Assembly (NCBI GenBank): GCA_015067385.1
Contig: SVMP01000099.1
Span: 1 to 8,081 of the forward strand
Length of the DNA stretch: 8,081 bases
Origin: Oscillospiraceae bacterium
GTDB lineage: Bacteria; Bacillota; Clostridia; Oscillospirales; UBA644
Direction of reading: 5' to 3'
Positions within the stretch are counted from its first letter, which is position 1; every line of letters begins with the position of its first letter. Under the pieces are notes generated by a model. It had not been told where the DNA came from. It was given only the letters and a program-made list of their open reading frames with translations, and did not search any database. Position numbers and translations under genes: made by a program. Positions 1 through 5,714 of this stretch are shown piece after piece.

Positions 1-906
1 GGGAGCTTTTGTTCCCTTTGTAATAGTCCACGCTCTTACCTCGGGCTGACCTGCGGTAAGATAACTGATAAGACCGAGAAGGGAGTAAGACGCCTTGATA
101 AGACGGGCAAGGCCGCTTTCTTTAAGTCCGATATCTTCGAGGAAAATAAGCTTTTCTTCCTCGGAAAGCTCGGAAATATCTTTTTCGAGTTTTGCGCATA
201 CCGGAAGAATCTCTGAATTTTCGGATGCCGCATATTTTTTTACAGCTTCGTAATACTCATTGTTTTCTCTGTCCGCAAAGCCCTCTTCGCTCATGTTTGC
301 GGCATAAATAACGGGCTTGAGAGTAAGGAAGTTGCCCATATAGAGAATATTTCTTTCATCCTCTGTCATGTCCATCGCACGAAGGGGCTTGCCTGTTTCG
401 AGGAACGCCTTTGCTCTTTCGCAAAGCTCCGCTTCCTGAGCAAATTTTTTATCGCCCTTTGCGTTTTTCTGAGCACGCAGACACATTTTCTCCGCTGTTT
501 CCATATCGGCGTAAACGAGCTCAAGATTTATCGTTTCTATATCACGGACAGGGTCAACGGATCCGTCAACGTGAATAATGTTTTCATCGTCAAAGCAACG
601 TACGACATGAACGATCGCATCGACCTCTCTTATATGAGAAAGGAATTTATTGCCCAGACCCTCACCTCTCGATGCGCCTTTAACAAGACCCGCAATATCT
701 ACGAATTCAATAACGGCGTGTGTTGTCTTTACGGGGTTATACATCTCGGTGAGAATATCAAGTCTTTCGTCGGGAACGGCAACAACGCCCACGTTAGGCT
801 CGATTGTGCAGAACGGATAGTTTTCCGCATCTACGTTGGTATTGGTTATGGCATTAAAAAGCGTGCTCTTTCCTACATTGGGAAGACCTACGATACCTAA
901 TTTCAT
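1..906 (-). CDS. ychF: Redox-regulated ATPase / GTPase-like YchF, 3' end cut by window
   Basis: This is the N-terminal 302 codons of YchF (OLA1 family), a ribosome-associated P-loop NTPase of the Obg group that prefers ATP. The usual length is about 365 residues, so roughly 60 C-terminal residues lie outside the window. Visible motifs are the P-loop GLPNVGKST (residues 7-15), the G3 motif DIAG (70-73) followed by LVKGASRGEGLGNKFL, and the family-typical NMSE (204-207) in place of NKxD, which explains the relaxed nucleotide preference. The helical domain falls at about 125-195. The start of the TGS domain, RAWTITKGTKAP (291-302), is at the cut edge. The ATG at 906-904 is preceded by GAAAGG (922-917) at 10-nt spacing and by a near-consensus promoter. 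The reading frame is intact. It diverges from rlmH, and its downstream neighbour is not visible. Confidence 0.96.
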   Translation of the reverse strand, partial: MKLGIVGLPNVGKSTLFNAITNTNVDAENYPFCTIEPNVGVVAVPDERLDILTEMYNPVKTTHAVIEFVDIAGLVKGASRGEGLGNKFLSHIREVDAIVHVVRCFDDENIIHVDGSVDPVRDIETINLELVYADMETAEKMCLRAQKNAKGDKKFAQEAELCERAKAFLETGKPLRAMDMTEDERNILYMGNFLTLKPVIYAANMSEEGFADRENNEYYEAVKKYAASENSEILPVCAKLEKDISELSEEEKLIFLEDIGLKESGLARLIKASYSLLGLISYLTAGQPEVRAWTITKGTKAP

Positions 907-952
907 CTATTCAAAACCTTTCAGTTGATATTTGATATGTTTGTTACTCTAC

Positions 953-981
953 ATTATACAATATAAATACAAAAAAATCAA
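953..981 (-). promoter_or_regulatory. Sigma-A type promoter for ychF
   Basis: Reading the minus strand, TTGATT (981-976) is followed after exactly 17 nt by a perfect TATAAT (958-953). This puts the start of transcription near 946, about 40 nt before the ATG. The sequence upstream of the -35 box is very A/T-rich (about 990-1010) and could act as an UP element. The assignment rests on consensus match only. Confidence 0.75.
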
Positions 982-1040
982 GTCCCGAAAGAAAAATAAA
1001 AAATTTTTCCGAAAACGCAGAAAAAACGCAGATATATCCC

Positions 1041-1069
1041 TTGATTTTTCATCTGATTTATGGTAACAT
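1041..1069 (+). promoter_or_regulatory. Probable promoter for the rlmH-TSCPD-phosphohexomutase cluster
   Basis: TTGATT (1041-1046) is followed after 17 nt by TAACAT (1064-1069). The -10 box matches only 4 of 6, but it carries a TG one base upstream (1061-1062), an extended -10 arrangement that can compensate. The predicted transcript starts near 1076, giving a leader of about 30 nt. It diverges from the ychF promoter with about 60 nt between the two -35 boxes. Confidence 0.55.
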
Positions 1070-1105
1070 ATATATAGGTACAGATTTTTTCGGGAGCATT
1101 TGAAA

Positions 1106-1540
1106 ATGTTGGGAATACGTCTCGTTTGCGTTGGCAATTTAAAAGAAAAATACCTGAAAGATGCGGCGGCGGAATACATGAAGCGGCTGACACGTTTTTG
1201 CGATGCCGAGATAATCGAGACAGCCGAAAGCAATCCCGAAAAAGAAAAGGACGCAATACTGAAAAATCTCAAGGGCAGAGTCGTTGCTCTCTGCGTTGAG
1301 GGAAAACAGCAATCATCGGAAAAATTCTCCGAATTTATAGAAAAAACGGCTCAGACCGATTCGAAGATAACATTTGTTATCGGCGGTTCGGACGGATTGG
1401 CGCAGGATGTAAAAGACCGTGCGGACGTTCGACTGTCGTTTTCCGAAATGACATTCCCTCACCAGCTCATGAGGATCATTTTGCTTGAACAGATCTACAG
1501 AGCGTTCACTATAAACAATAACATAAAATATCATAAATGA
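1106..1540 (+). CDS. rlmH: 23S rRNA (pseudouridine1915-N3)-methyltransferase RlmH
   Basis: RlmH is a SPOUT-fold methyltransferase that uses S-adenosylmethionine to methylate N3 of pseudouridine 1915 in helix 69 of 23S rRNA in assembled ribosomes. Numbering from the ATG at 1106 (144 residues), the family features are IRLVCVGNLKEKYLKDAAAEYMKRL (4-28), the cofactor loop VIGGSDGL (91-98), MTFPHQLMR (115-123), EQIYRAF (129-135) and the terminal YHK (142-144). A TTG at 1100 is in frame, but GGGAG (1092-1096) lies only 3 nt from it and 9 nt from the ATG, so the ATG is preferred. The protein is about 12-15 residues shorter than typical RlmH (about 159). The loss falls in the variable segment around 40-60, and the C-terminus reads NIKYHK where GxxYHK is usual. 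Its stop overlaps ribosome-binding bases of the next gene, so the two are likely co-transcribed and coupled. Confidence 0.95.
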   Translation: MLGIRLVCVGNLKEKYLKDAAAEYMKRLTRFCDAEIIETAESNPEKEKDAILKNLKGRVVALCVEGKQQSSEKFSEFIEKTAQTDSKITFVIGGSDGLAQDVKDRADVRLSFSEMTFPHQLMRIILLEQIYRAFTINNNIKYHK

Positions 1541-1551
1541 GGTACAGACCA

Positions 1552-1794
1552 ATGAACACTATCAAATACAAAACAAAAGGCACCTGTTCCAGAGAGATAA
1601 ACATCACTCTTAACGACGATAACACCATCGGCTCCGTTGAGATCATCGGCGGCTGCCACGGAAATCTCCAGGGCATCTCCAAGCTCCTTATCGGCATGGA
1701 CAAAGACGAAGTTATCAAAAGACTCGAAGGCATCTGCTGCGGTTCAAAGCCCACCTCTTGCCCCGACCAGATCGCAAAAGCGCTCAAACAGTAA
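1552..1794 (+). CDS. Small stand-alone TSCPD-domain protein (TIGR03905 type)
   Basis: This 80-residue protein consists almost wholly of a TSCPD domain, named for the motif seen here at residues 68-72. The same domain occurs at the C-terminus of some vitamin B12-dependent ribonucleotide reductases; the role of stand-alone copies is unknown. Cysteines at 12, 35, 62, 63 and 70 (in GGCHGN, GICCG and TSCPD) could bind a metal or act in redox chemistry, which is inference. An in-frame ATG at 1537 overlaps the rlmH stop (ATGA). However, GAGGT at 1539-1543 lies 8 nt before the ATG at 1552, and the domain begins there, so 1552 is chosen. It sits between rlmH and the phosphohexomutase on the same strand with short gaps, so it is probably in one operon. 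No signal peptide or membrane segment is visible. Confidence 0.85.
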   Translation: MNTIKYKTKGTCSREINITLNDDNTIGSVEIIGGCHGNLQGISKLLIGMDKDEVIKRLEGICCGSKPTSCPDQIAKALKQ

Positions 1795-1837
1795 AACGTT
1801 AATTAAAAATAATTATATAAATCACGGAGGAAGAGAT

Positions 1838-3508
1838 ATGACAGTAAAAACATGGCTTGAAAGTTCCGTAGTGGACGAAAAAACCAAAGAGGAGCTCCGC
1901 GCAGTAACAAACGAAGAAGAGCTTGAAGACAGATTTTCCGGTCTTCTGGAATTCGGCACAGGCGGGCTTCGCGGCATAATCGGTGCAGGCACACGCAGAA
2001 TGAACATCTACACCGTCCGTCACGCGACACAGGCGCTCGCAGACCTTATCAACTCGAAAAATATCGAAGGCGCAAAGGTCGTTATCGCACATGACAGCCG
2101 TAACTTCTCCAGAGAATTCGCAGAAGAAGCGGCATGTGTTCTCGTTGCAAACGGCATCGACGTTTATCTTTTCGATGAACTTCGCCCCACGCCCGAGCTT
2201 TCTTTTGCAGTTACAGACCTCGGTTGTATCGCAGGTATCGACGTTACCGCTTCCCACAATCCGAAAGAATACAACGGCTACAAGGTATACTGGGATGACG
2301 GCGCTCAGCTTTCCCCCGAAAATGCGGATGTTGTTTTCGCACAGATGAAAGAAACCGATATGTTCGACGAAGTAAAGACCGTCTGCATGTGCAAAGCAAA
2401 AGAACATATCACCGTTCTCGACAAAGAATATGACGAAAGATATATCGCAAACGTTCTCGAACAGAGAATAGACGACGATCTCATCAAAAAACAGAGCGAT
2501 ATGTGCATCGTTTACACTCCGTTCCACGGTGCAGGCTATCGCCTCGTTCCCGAAGTTCTCAGAAGAGCAGGCTTCAAAAACATCGTTACCGTTCCCGAAC
2601 AGATGGTTCTCGACGGCAACTTCCCGACCGTTAAATCCCCCAACCCCGAAAACCCCGAAGGCTTCGCAAGAGCTATCGAGATCGCTAAAGAACATCATGC
2701 CGACCTCATCATCGGTACCGACCCCGACGCTGACAGAATGGGCCTTATCGTTAACGCAAACGGCGAATATAAGATCATCACCGGCAACCAGATCGGCTGT
2801 CTTCTCCTCGACTATATTCTCCGCTCCAAACAGGCGCTCGGCATCCTTCCCGCAAACGCTTGCGCTGTTAAAACAATAGTTACAACAGAGCTTGCCGCTA
2901 AGATCTGCGCGAAGTACGGCGCGTCTATCGTTAACGTGCTCACAGGCTTCAAGTTCATCGGCGAAAAGATGAATCAGTTCAAAGAAACAGGCTCTCATTC
3001 TTTCATTTTCGGTTTCGAAGAAAGCTACGGCTTCCTCGCAGGCGACTATGCTCACGATAAGGACAGCGTTTTCGCTTCTCTCCTCATCTCCGAAGCTGCC
3101 GCTTATTATGCAGAACAAGGCAAAACTCTCTGGGATGCTCTCGTTGCTCTCTTTGAAGAACACGGTACCTACGTTGAAAAGACAGTCAACATCCAGATGA
3201 CCGGCTTCGACGGCCTCGAAAAGATGCAGAAGCTCATGGCTGAACTCAGAGCAAACCCCGTAACCGAGCTTGCAGGCCTCAAGGTTCTCGAATGTAAAGA
3301 CTATATGAACGGCATCGACGGTCTTCCCCCGTCCAATGTTCTTTACTACACCCTCGACGACGGCAGCGTTCTCGTTATCAGACCTTCCGGCACCGAGCCG
3401 AAAGTTAAGCTTTACGTTATGGTAAGCGCTAACGACAAACCGAGCGCAGAAGCTAAAGCAGAAACCCTCGGAAAGGCTTTCACCGCTATTACCGATGCGG
3501 CTGTGTAA
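1838..3508 (+). CDS. Alpha-phosphohexomutase (phosphoglucomutase/phosphomannomutase)
   Basis: A complete 556-residue member of the alpha-D-phosphohexomutase superfamily, close in layout to Bacillus PgcA. It interconverts hexose 1-phosphate and 6-phosphate through a phosphoserine, feeding nucleotide-sugar, cell-wall and glycogen synthesis. The four signature sites are present in order: FGTGGLRGIIG near residues 40-50, the catalytic serine loop TASHNP (Ser139), the Mg-binding loop GTDPDADR (293-300; Asp295, 297, 299), the sugar-specificity loop FEESYG (393-398), and the phosphate-binding loop RPSGTEPK (515-522). The ATG at 1838 follows GGAGGA (1826-1831) at ideal spacing. The open frame extends upstream through the TSCPD gene, but that part is out of frame with any real protein. 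Codon use is strongly biased to C-ending codons (TTC, CTC, GTT/ATC), which suggests high expression. Choice between glucose and mannose substrates cannot be settled from motifs. Confidence 0.95.
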   Translation: MTVKTWLESSVVDEKTKEELRAVTNEEELEDRFSGLLEFGTGGLRGIIGAGTRRMNIYTVRHATQALADLINSKNIEGAKVVIAHDSRNFSREFAEEAACVLVANGIDVYLFDELRPTPELSFAVTDLGCIAGIDVTASHNPKEYNGYKVYWDDGAQLSPENADVVFAQMKETDMFDEVKTVCMCKAKEHITVLDKEYDERYIANVLEQRIDDDLIKKQSDMCIVYTPFHGAGYRLVPEVLRRAGFKNIVTVPEQMVLDGNFPTVKSPNPENPEGFARAIEIAKEHHADLIIGTDPDADRMGLIVNANGEYKIITGNQIGCLLLDYILRSKQALGILPANACAVKTIVTTELAAKICAKYGASIVNVLTGFKFIGEKMNQFKETGSHSFIFGFEESYGFLAGDYAHDKDSVFASLLISEAAAYYAEQGKTLWDALVALFEEHGTYVEKTVNIQMTGFDGLEKMQKLMAELRANPVTELAGLKVLECKDYMNGIDGLPPSNVLYYTLDDGSVLVIRPSGTEPKVKLYVMVSANDKPSAEAKAETLGKAFTAITDAAV

Positions 3509-3510
3509 AT

Positions 3511-3620
3511 AGCTAAACAGTGCTTCGCACAGCTAAATTGACCTTTGGTCAGCTAAATTTTGCAACAAACCGCAAAGCTAAATTACTTCACAGCTAAATT
3601 GTATAATTAAACAGCTAAAA
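3511..3620 (+). repeat. Array of six AGCTAAA(TT) boxes separated by mini-hairpins
   Basis: Beginning 2 nt after the phosphohexomutase stop, AGCTAAA occurs six times, starting at 3511, 3531, 3551, 3576, 3592 and 3613. Four copies extend to AGCTAAATT. Start-to-start steps are 20, 20, 25, 16 and 21 nt. The first three gaps are each a small inverted repeat: GTGC-TTC-GCAC (3520-3530), TGACC-TTT-GGTCA (3539-3551) and TTTGC/GCAAA with an 8-nt loop (3559-3576). The hairpin sequences differ, but the box is constant. The last two boxes and the adjoining terminator reappear at 7725-7790. Function is unknown; it may be a 3'-UTR element or a mobile or slippage-derived repeat. Confidence 0.85.
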
Positions 3621-3627
3621 GTGTAAA

Positions 3628-3656
3628 GAGCAGATACGTAATTTTCGTATCTGCTC
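3628..3656. terminator. Bidirectional hairpin terminator between phosphohexomutase and cysQ
   Basis: A perfect 11-bp stem, GAGCAGATACG (3628-3638) with CGTATCTGCTC (3646-3656), encloses a 7-nt loop. On the plus strand a T-run (TTTT) begins 4 nt after the stem (3661-3664). On the minus strand the stem is followed by TTTACACTTTT. Both U-tracts are imperfect. It lies between two convergent genes and can plausibly serve both. Its stem core is shared with the hairpin at 7756-7790. Confidence 0.75.
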
Positions 3657-3669
3657 GATCTTTTATAAT

Positions 3670-4506
3670 TCAAAACTTATCTCTTATCTCGCTCGTGTCC
3701 CAGATATTCTCACGCAGGTTTGCAATAACAAAGCCTTTTGCGTTGAGTGTATTTTCACGGTTATATGTCATTTCGGAGAGATCGCCCTGTAAAAAAACGC
3801 CGCCCGCATTTTCCACGACTGCCTGCATGGCGCAGGTATCCCATTCGTAAGTAGGCCCGAATCTGTAGTAAACGTCGCCCTTTCCGCTTGCGATCAGGCA
3901 GCCCTTGATGCTGCTGCCGATGACCTTTATTTCGGATATGCGGTCTTTGTACGTTTCAAAGAGAGCGAGTGTTTCCCTGTCGGGATGAGAGCGAGACTGC
4001 ATAACGGTAAGTCTGCCGACCGTGTCAGAAACGCTGATCCTGTTTTTTTCGCAAAAGATCTGCGAATACAAGTCTTTTGTTGACCTGAAAGAGCCTACAC
4101 CCGAAAAAGCATAGTATATCAAGCCCTTGACGGGGATGTACACAACGCCTGCGACCGATCTTCCTTTATATGAAAGACCGATGTTGACGGTAAATTCGCC
4201 GTTTCGTTTTACAAATTCTCTCGTGCCGTCAATTGGATCAATGATAAAGCATAGATCGTTATTTCTGCGTGAAATATCGTCGGCGGTCTCCTCGGAAAGT
4301 CTTGCAACAGTCGGATATTTTTCTGCGAGGGCAAGATTTATATAAGAATCCGCCGCCTTGTCCGCATCTGTGACAGGGCTTTCGTCCGCTTTATATTCAA
4401 CATTGAAATCTTTTTCGTAGATCTCCATTATACGTTCGCCTGCCTCGACAGCTATGGCGCACATATTACGAAGAAGGTCTTTTTTATTAAGAGGGAAATT
4501 ATTCAT
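3670..4506 (-). CDS. cysQ: 3'(2'),5'-bisphosphate nucleotidase CysQ-type (inositol monophosphatase family)
   Basis: A 278-residue Mg-dependent, lithium-sensitive-type phosphatase of the inositol monophosphatase superfamily. It is closest by motif to CysQ, which hydrolyses 3'-phosphoadenosine 5'-phosphate to AMP and so removes a by-product of sulfate activation and of phosphopantetheine transfer. Metal-site motifs are visible: SPVTDADKAAD (43-53), SEE (71-73), DPIDGT (90-95) followed by the CysQ-typical REFVKRNGEFTVNIGL, and YEWDTCAMQAVVENAGG (220-236; Trp222, Asp223). The ATG at 4506 has AAGGAAG (4521-4515) 8 nt upstream. The longer frame to a GTG at 4545 is rejected because that codon lies inside the promoter. 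It is a single-gene unit with its own promoter. Some family members act on inositol or fructose phosphates, so the substrate is probable rather than certain. Confidence 0.88.
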   Translation of the reverse strand: MNNFPLNKKDLLRNMCAIAVEAGERIMEIYEKDFNVEYKADESPVTDADKAADSYINLALAEKYPTVARLSEETADDISRRNNDLCFIIDPIDGTREFVKRNGEFTVNIGLSYKGRSVAGVVYIPVKGLIYYAFSGVGSFRSTKDLYSQIFCEKNRISVSDTVGRLTVMQSRSHPDRETLALFETYKDRISEIKVIGSSIKGCLIASGKGDVYYRFGPTYEWDTCAMQAVVENAGGVFLQGDLSEMTYNRENTLNAKGFVIANLRENIWDTSEIRDKF

Positions 4507-4536
4507 ATCGTTCGCTTCCTTGATCTGTTTGTTTTC

Positions 4537-4565
4537 AGTATACACGTAAAAACAAAAAAAGTCAA
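4537..4565 (-). promoter_or_regulatory. Strong sigma-A type promoter for cysQ
   Basis: On the minus strand, TTGACT (4565-4560) and TATACT (4542-4537) are separated by exactly 17 nt of A/T-rich sequence. Each box matches the consensus at 5 of 6 positions. Transcription should begin near 4530, leaving a leader of about 24 nt before the ATG at 4506. The -35 box abuts the U-tract of the upstream terminator at 4577-4606. Confidence 0.8.
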
Positions 4566-4576
4566 GAAAAAGAATT

Positions 4577-4606
4577 GACGTGATACCCCGAAAAGAGTAT
4601 CACGTC
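4577..4606 (-). terminator. Hairpin terminator after the DUF378 gene
   Basis: A perfect 10-bp inverted repeat, GACGTGATAC (4577-4586) with GTATCACGTC (4597-4606), surrounds a 10-nt loop. On the minus strand it is followed by AATTCTTTTTCTTGAC, a U-rich tract suited to factor-independent termination. It is 25 nt downstream of the DUF378 stop and probably ends the HAD/DUF378 transcript just before the cysQ promoter. Confidence 0.8.
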
Positions 4607-4631
4607 GCTTTGTTTCAGATAAATATGCCGT

Positions 4632-4844
4632 TTAGTTTGTATCGGTGTGAAAGCTTTCTCTGAAAAGAAGAGAGAAGGACCACACGCCCGAAAGTCCGAC
4701 AAGCGTGTAGATAATTCTGCTGATCACCGATGTGTCGCCGCCGAAAAGCCATGCGACAGCGTTGAAACCGAAAATTCCGACACCGCCCCAAACAAGCGCG
4801 CCGATAACGGCGAGAACGAGCGCGAGTCTGTCTATGAGTTTCAT
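4632..4844 (-). CDS. DUF378 family small membrane protein
   Basis: A 70-residue protein with two hydrophobic segments, about 7-28 and 41-61. The pattern GALVWGGVGIFGFNAVAWLFG (15-35) followed by ISRIIYTLVGLSG (41-53) is characteristic of DUF378 (Bacillus YuzA-like). These are short inner-membrane proteins of unknown function, common in Firmicutes. The loop between segments (GGDT) is short, so the protein probably forms a helical hairpin with both ends on one side. The ATG at 4844 is preceded by AAGGAG (4860-4855) at 10 nt. The overlapping frame starting at 4854 would have no spacer to that site and is not coding. It lies 93 nt after the second HAD gene, may be expressed from that operon or from its own promoter, and is closed by the hairpin at 4577-4606. 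Confidence 0.88.
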   Translation of the reverse strand: MKLIDRLALVLAVIGALVWGGVGIFGFNAVAWLFGGDTSVISRIIYTLVGLSGVWSFSLLFRESFHTDTN

Positions 4845-4905
4845 GGATGTTCATCTCCTTGAAAATGTTTTTTCGTCCGAGATGAGTATTTCCCTACAAA
4901 ATACA

Positions 4906-4933
4906 AATATACGTCTTTTCGGATTTTTGTTAA
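4906..4933 (-). promoter_or_regulatory. Possible internal promoter for the DUF378 gene
   Basis: On the minus strand, TTAACA (4933-4928) and TATATT (4911-4906) are 16 nt apart. They lie just after the stop codon of the second HAD gene and about 60 nt before the DUF378 start. The region is A/T-rich, so chance matches are likely. It would allow the small membrane protein to be expressed independently of the HAD genes. Confidence 0.4.
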
Positions 4934-4937
4934 AATT

Positions 4938-5711
4938 TTACAAAAACGGCTTTTCTTTCCTCAGCTCATCAATAATTACGGAGATAGGATCGTTGTTGCA
5001 GTCCACCGTTACGATGTCCGCGGCGGCAAGAACGTCGGGCGAAGAATCGCTTACGCAAACGCCGAGGTCCGCCATGAGAAGCATCTCGATATCGTTATCG
5101 TAATTGCCTGCGGTGACGGCAAGACGTGAACCTGTCAGCTTTTTTGTTTTCATTACGCCGTTTCCCTTGCCTGCATTTGCCGAGAACATCTCAAGCCCCT
5201 CGGACCAGCCTCTGCAGAATTTGTAATCGGGGAAGGCTTTGGGGATACTGTCCTTGAGTTTTGCGGTTTTTTCGTAATTCTGTATAAACATTATATCAAA
5301 CATTCGCTCGTTTATTCTGCCGAGAAAGCTGTCCGCATCTTCGCCTTGTTGCTGTACGAAATGTCCCTCTTCGCCGTGTATCTGAACATGTCCGACATCG
5401 GAAAAAGTTTCCATTATTTTTTTGATATCGTATTTTGCGCTGTCGTCAAGCGGATGTTTTTCAATAAATTCTCGTTTCATCGGGTCGAAGATCATCGAGC
5501 CGTTGAGCGCGATTATGTAGGTGTTACAGACAAAAATATCCGAAAATTTTTCGGGATGATACGGCGGTCTGCCTGTCGCAACGGTGAAAAGTCCGCCGTT
5601 TTGCTGAAAATAACGGATAGCTTCGGCGTTTTTTTTGCTGATAACGCCTTTCGTGTCCGTCATCGTGCCGTCCATATCCGAACAAAAAATTATTCCGTCG
5701 TAAATTGCCAT
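4938..5711 (-). CDS. Cof-type HAD-IIB family hydrolase (second gene of HAD pair)
   Basis: A complete 257-residue haloacid dehalogenase-superfamily phosphatase with a C2B cap. Such proteins commonly hydrolyse sugar phosphates or other small phosphorylated metabolites in the cytoplasm; the substrate is not predictable here. All four core motifs are present: motif I SDMDGT (nucleophile Asp12, acid/base Asp14), motif II ATGRP (Thr46), motif III lysine in AGKGNGVM (Lys182), and motif IV GNYDNDIEML (Asp205/Asp207). The cap occupies roughly residues 80-175. The start is 3 nt after the stop of the upstream HAD gene, with its GGAG inside that gene's last codons, so the pair is almost certainly co-transcribed and translationally coupled. 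The two share the fold and motifs but are clearly diverged. Confidence 0.92.
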   Translation of the reverse strand: MAIYDGIIFCSDMDGTMTDTKGVISKKNAEAIRYFQQNGGLFTVATGRPPYHPEKFSDIFVCNTYIIALNGSMIFDPMKREFIEKHPLDDSAKYDIKKIMETFSDVGHVQIHGEEGHFVQQQGEDADSFLGRINERMFDIMFIQNYEKTAKLKDSIPKAFPDYKFCRGWSEGLEMFSANAGKGNGVMKTKKLTGSRLAVTAGNYDNDIEMLLMADLGVCVSDSSPDVLAAADIVTVDCNNDPISVIIDELRKEKPFL

Positions 5712-5714
5712 TTT

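Noticed and set aside
571..900. 109-codon plus-strand open frame inside ychF.
   Set aside because: It is antisense to ychF, which carries the P-loop and other YchF motifs. No domain or ribosome binding site was seen.
949..1272. Minus-strand open frames overlapping the ychF/rlmH promoter region and the 5' part of rlmH.
   Set aside because: They read through A/T-rich promoter DNA and antisense to rlmH. The composition is low-complexity Phe/Ser/Tyr, with no ribosome binding site.
1795..1837. Separate promoter for the phosphohexomutase in the A/T-rich gap after the TSCPD gene.
   Set aside because: A TATAAA (1816-1821) is present, but no acceptable -35 box lies 15-19 nt upstream, and the site would nearly overlap the ribosome binding site.
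1799..3163. 454-codon open frame on the minus strand opposite the phosphohexomutase.
   Set aside because: It is exactly antisense to a gene with unmistakable motifs and strong codon bias. The translation is Cys/Phe/Val-rich with no recognisable domain, and there is no ribosome binding site. It is a codon-bias shadow.
3511..3620. CRISPR array.
   Set aside because: The repeated unit is only 7-9 nt, the spacers are 7-16 nt and self-complementary, the spacing is irregular, and no cas gene is present.
4507..4545. N-terminal extension of CysQ from a GTG at 4545.
   Set aside because: The GTG lies within the predicted promoter, upstream of the expected transcription start, and has no ribosome binding site. 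The ATG at 4506 has a good one.
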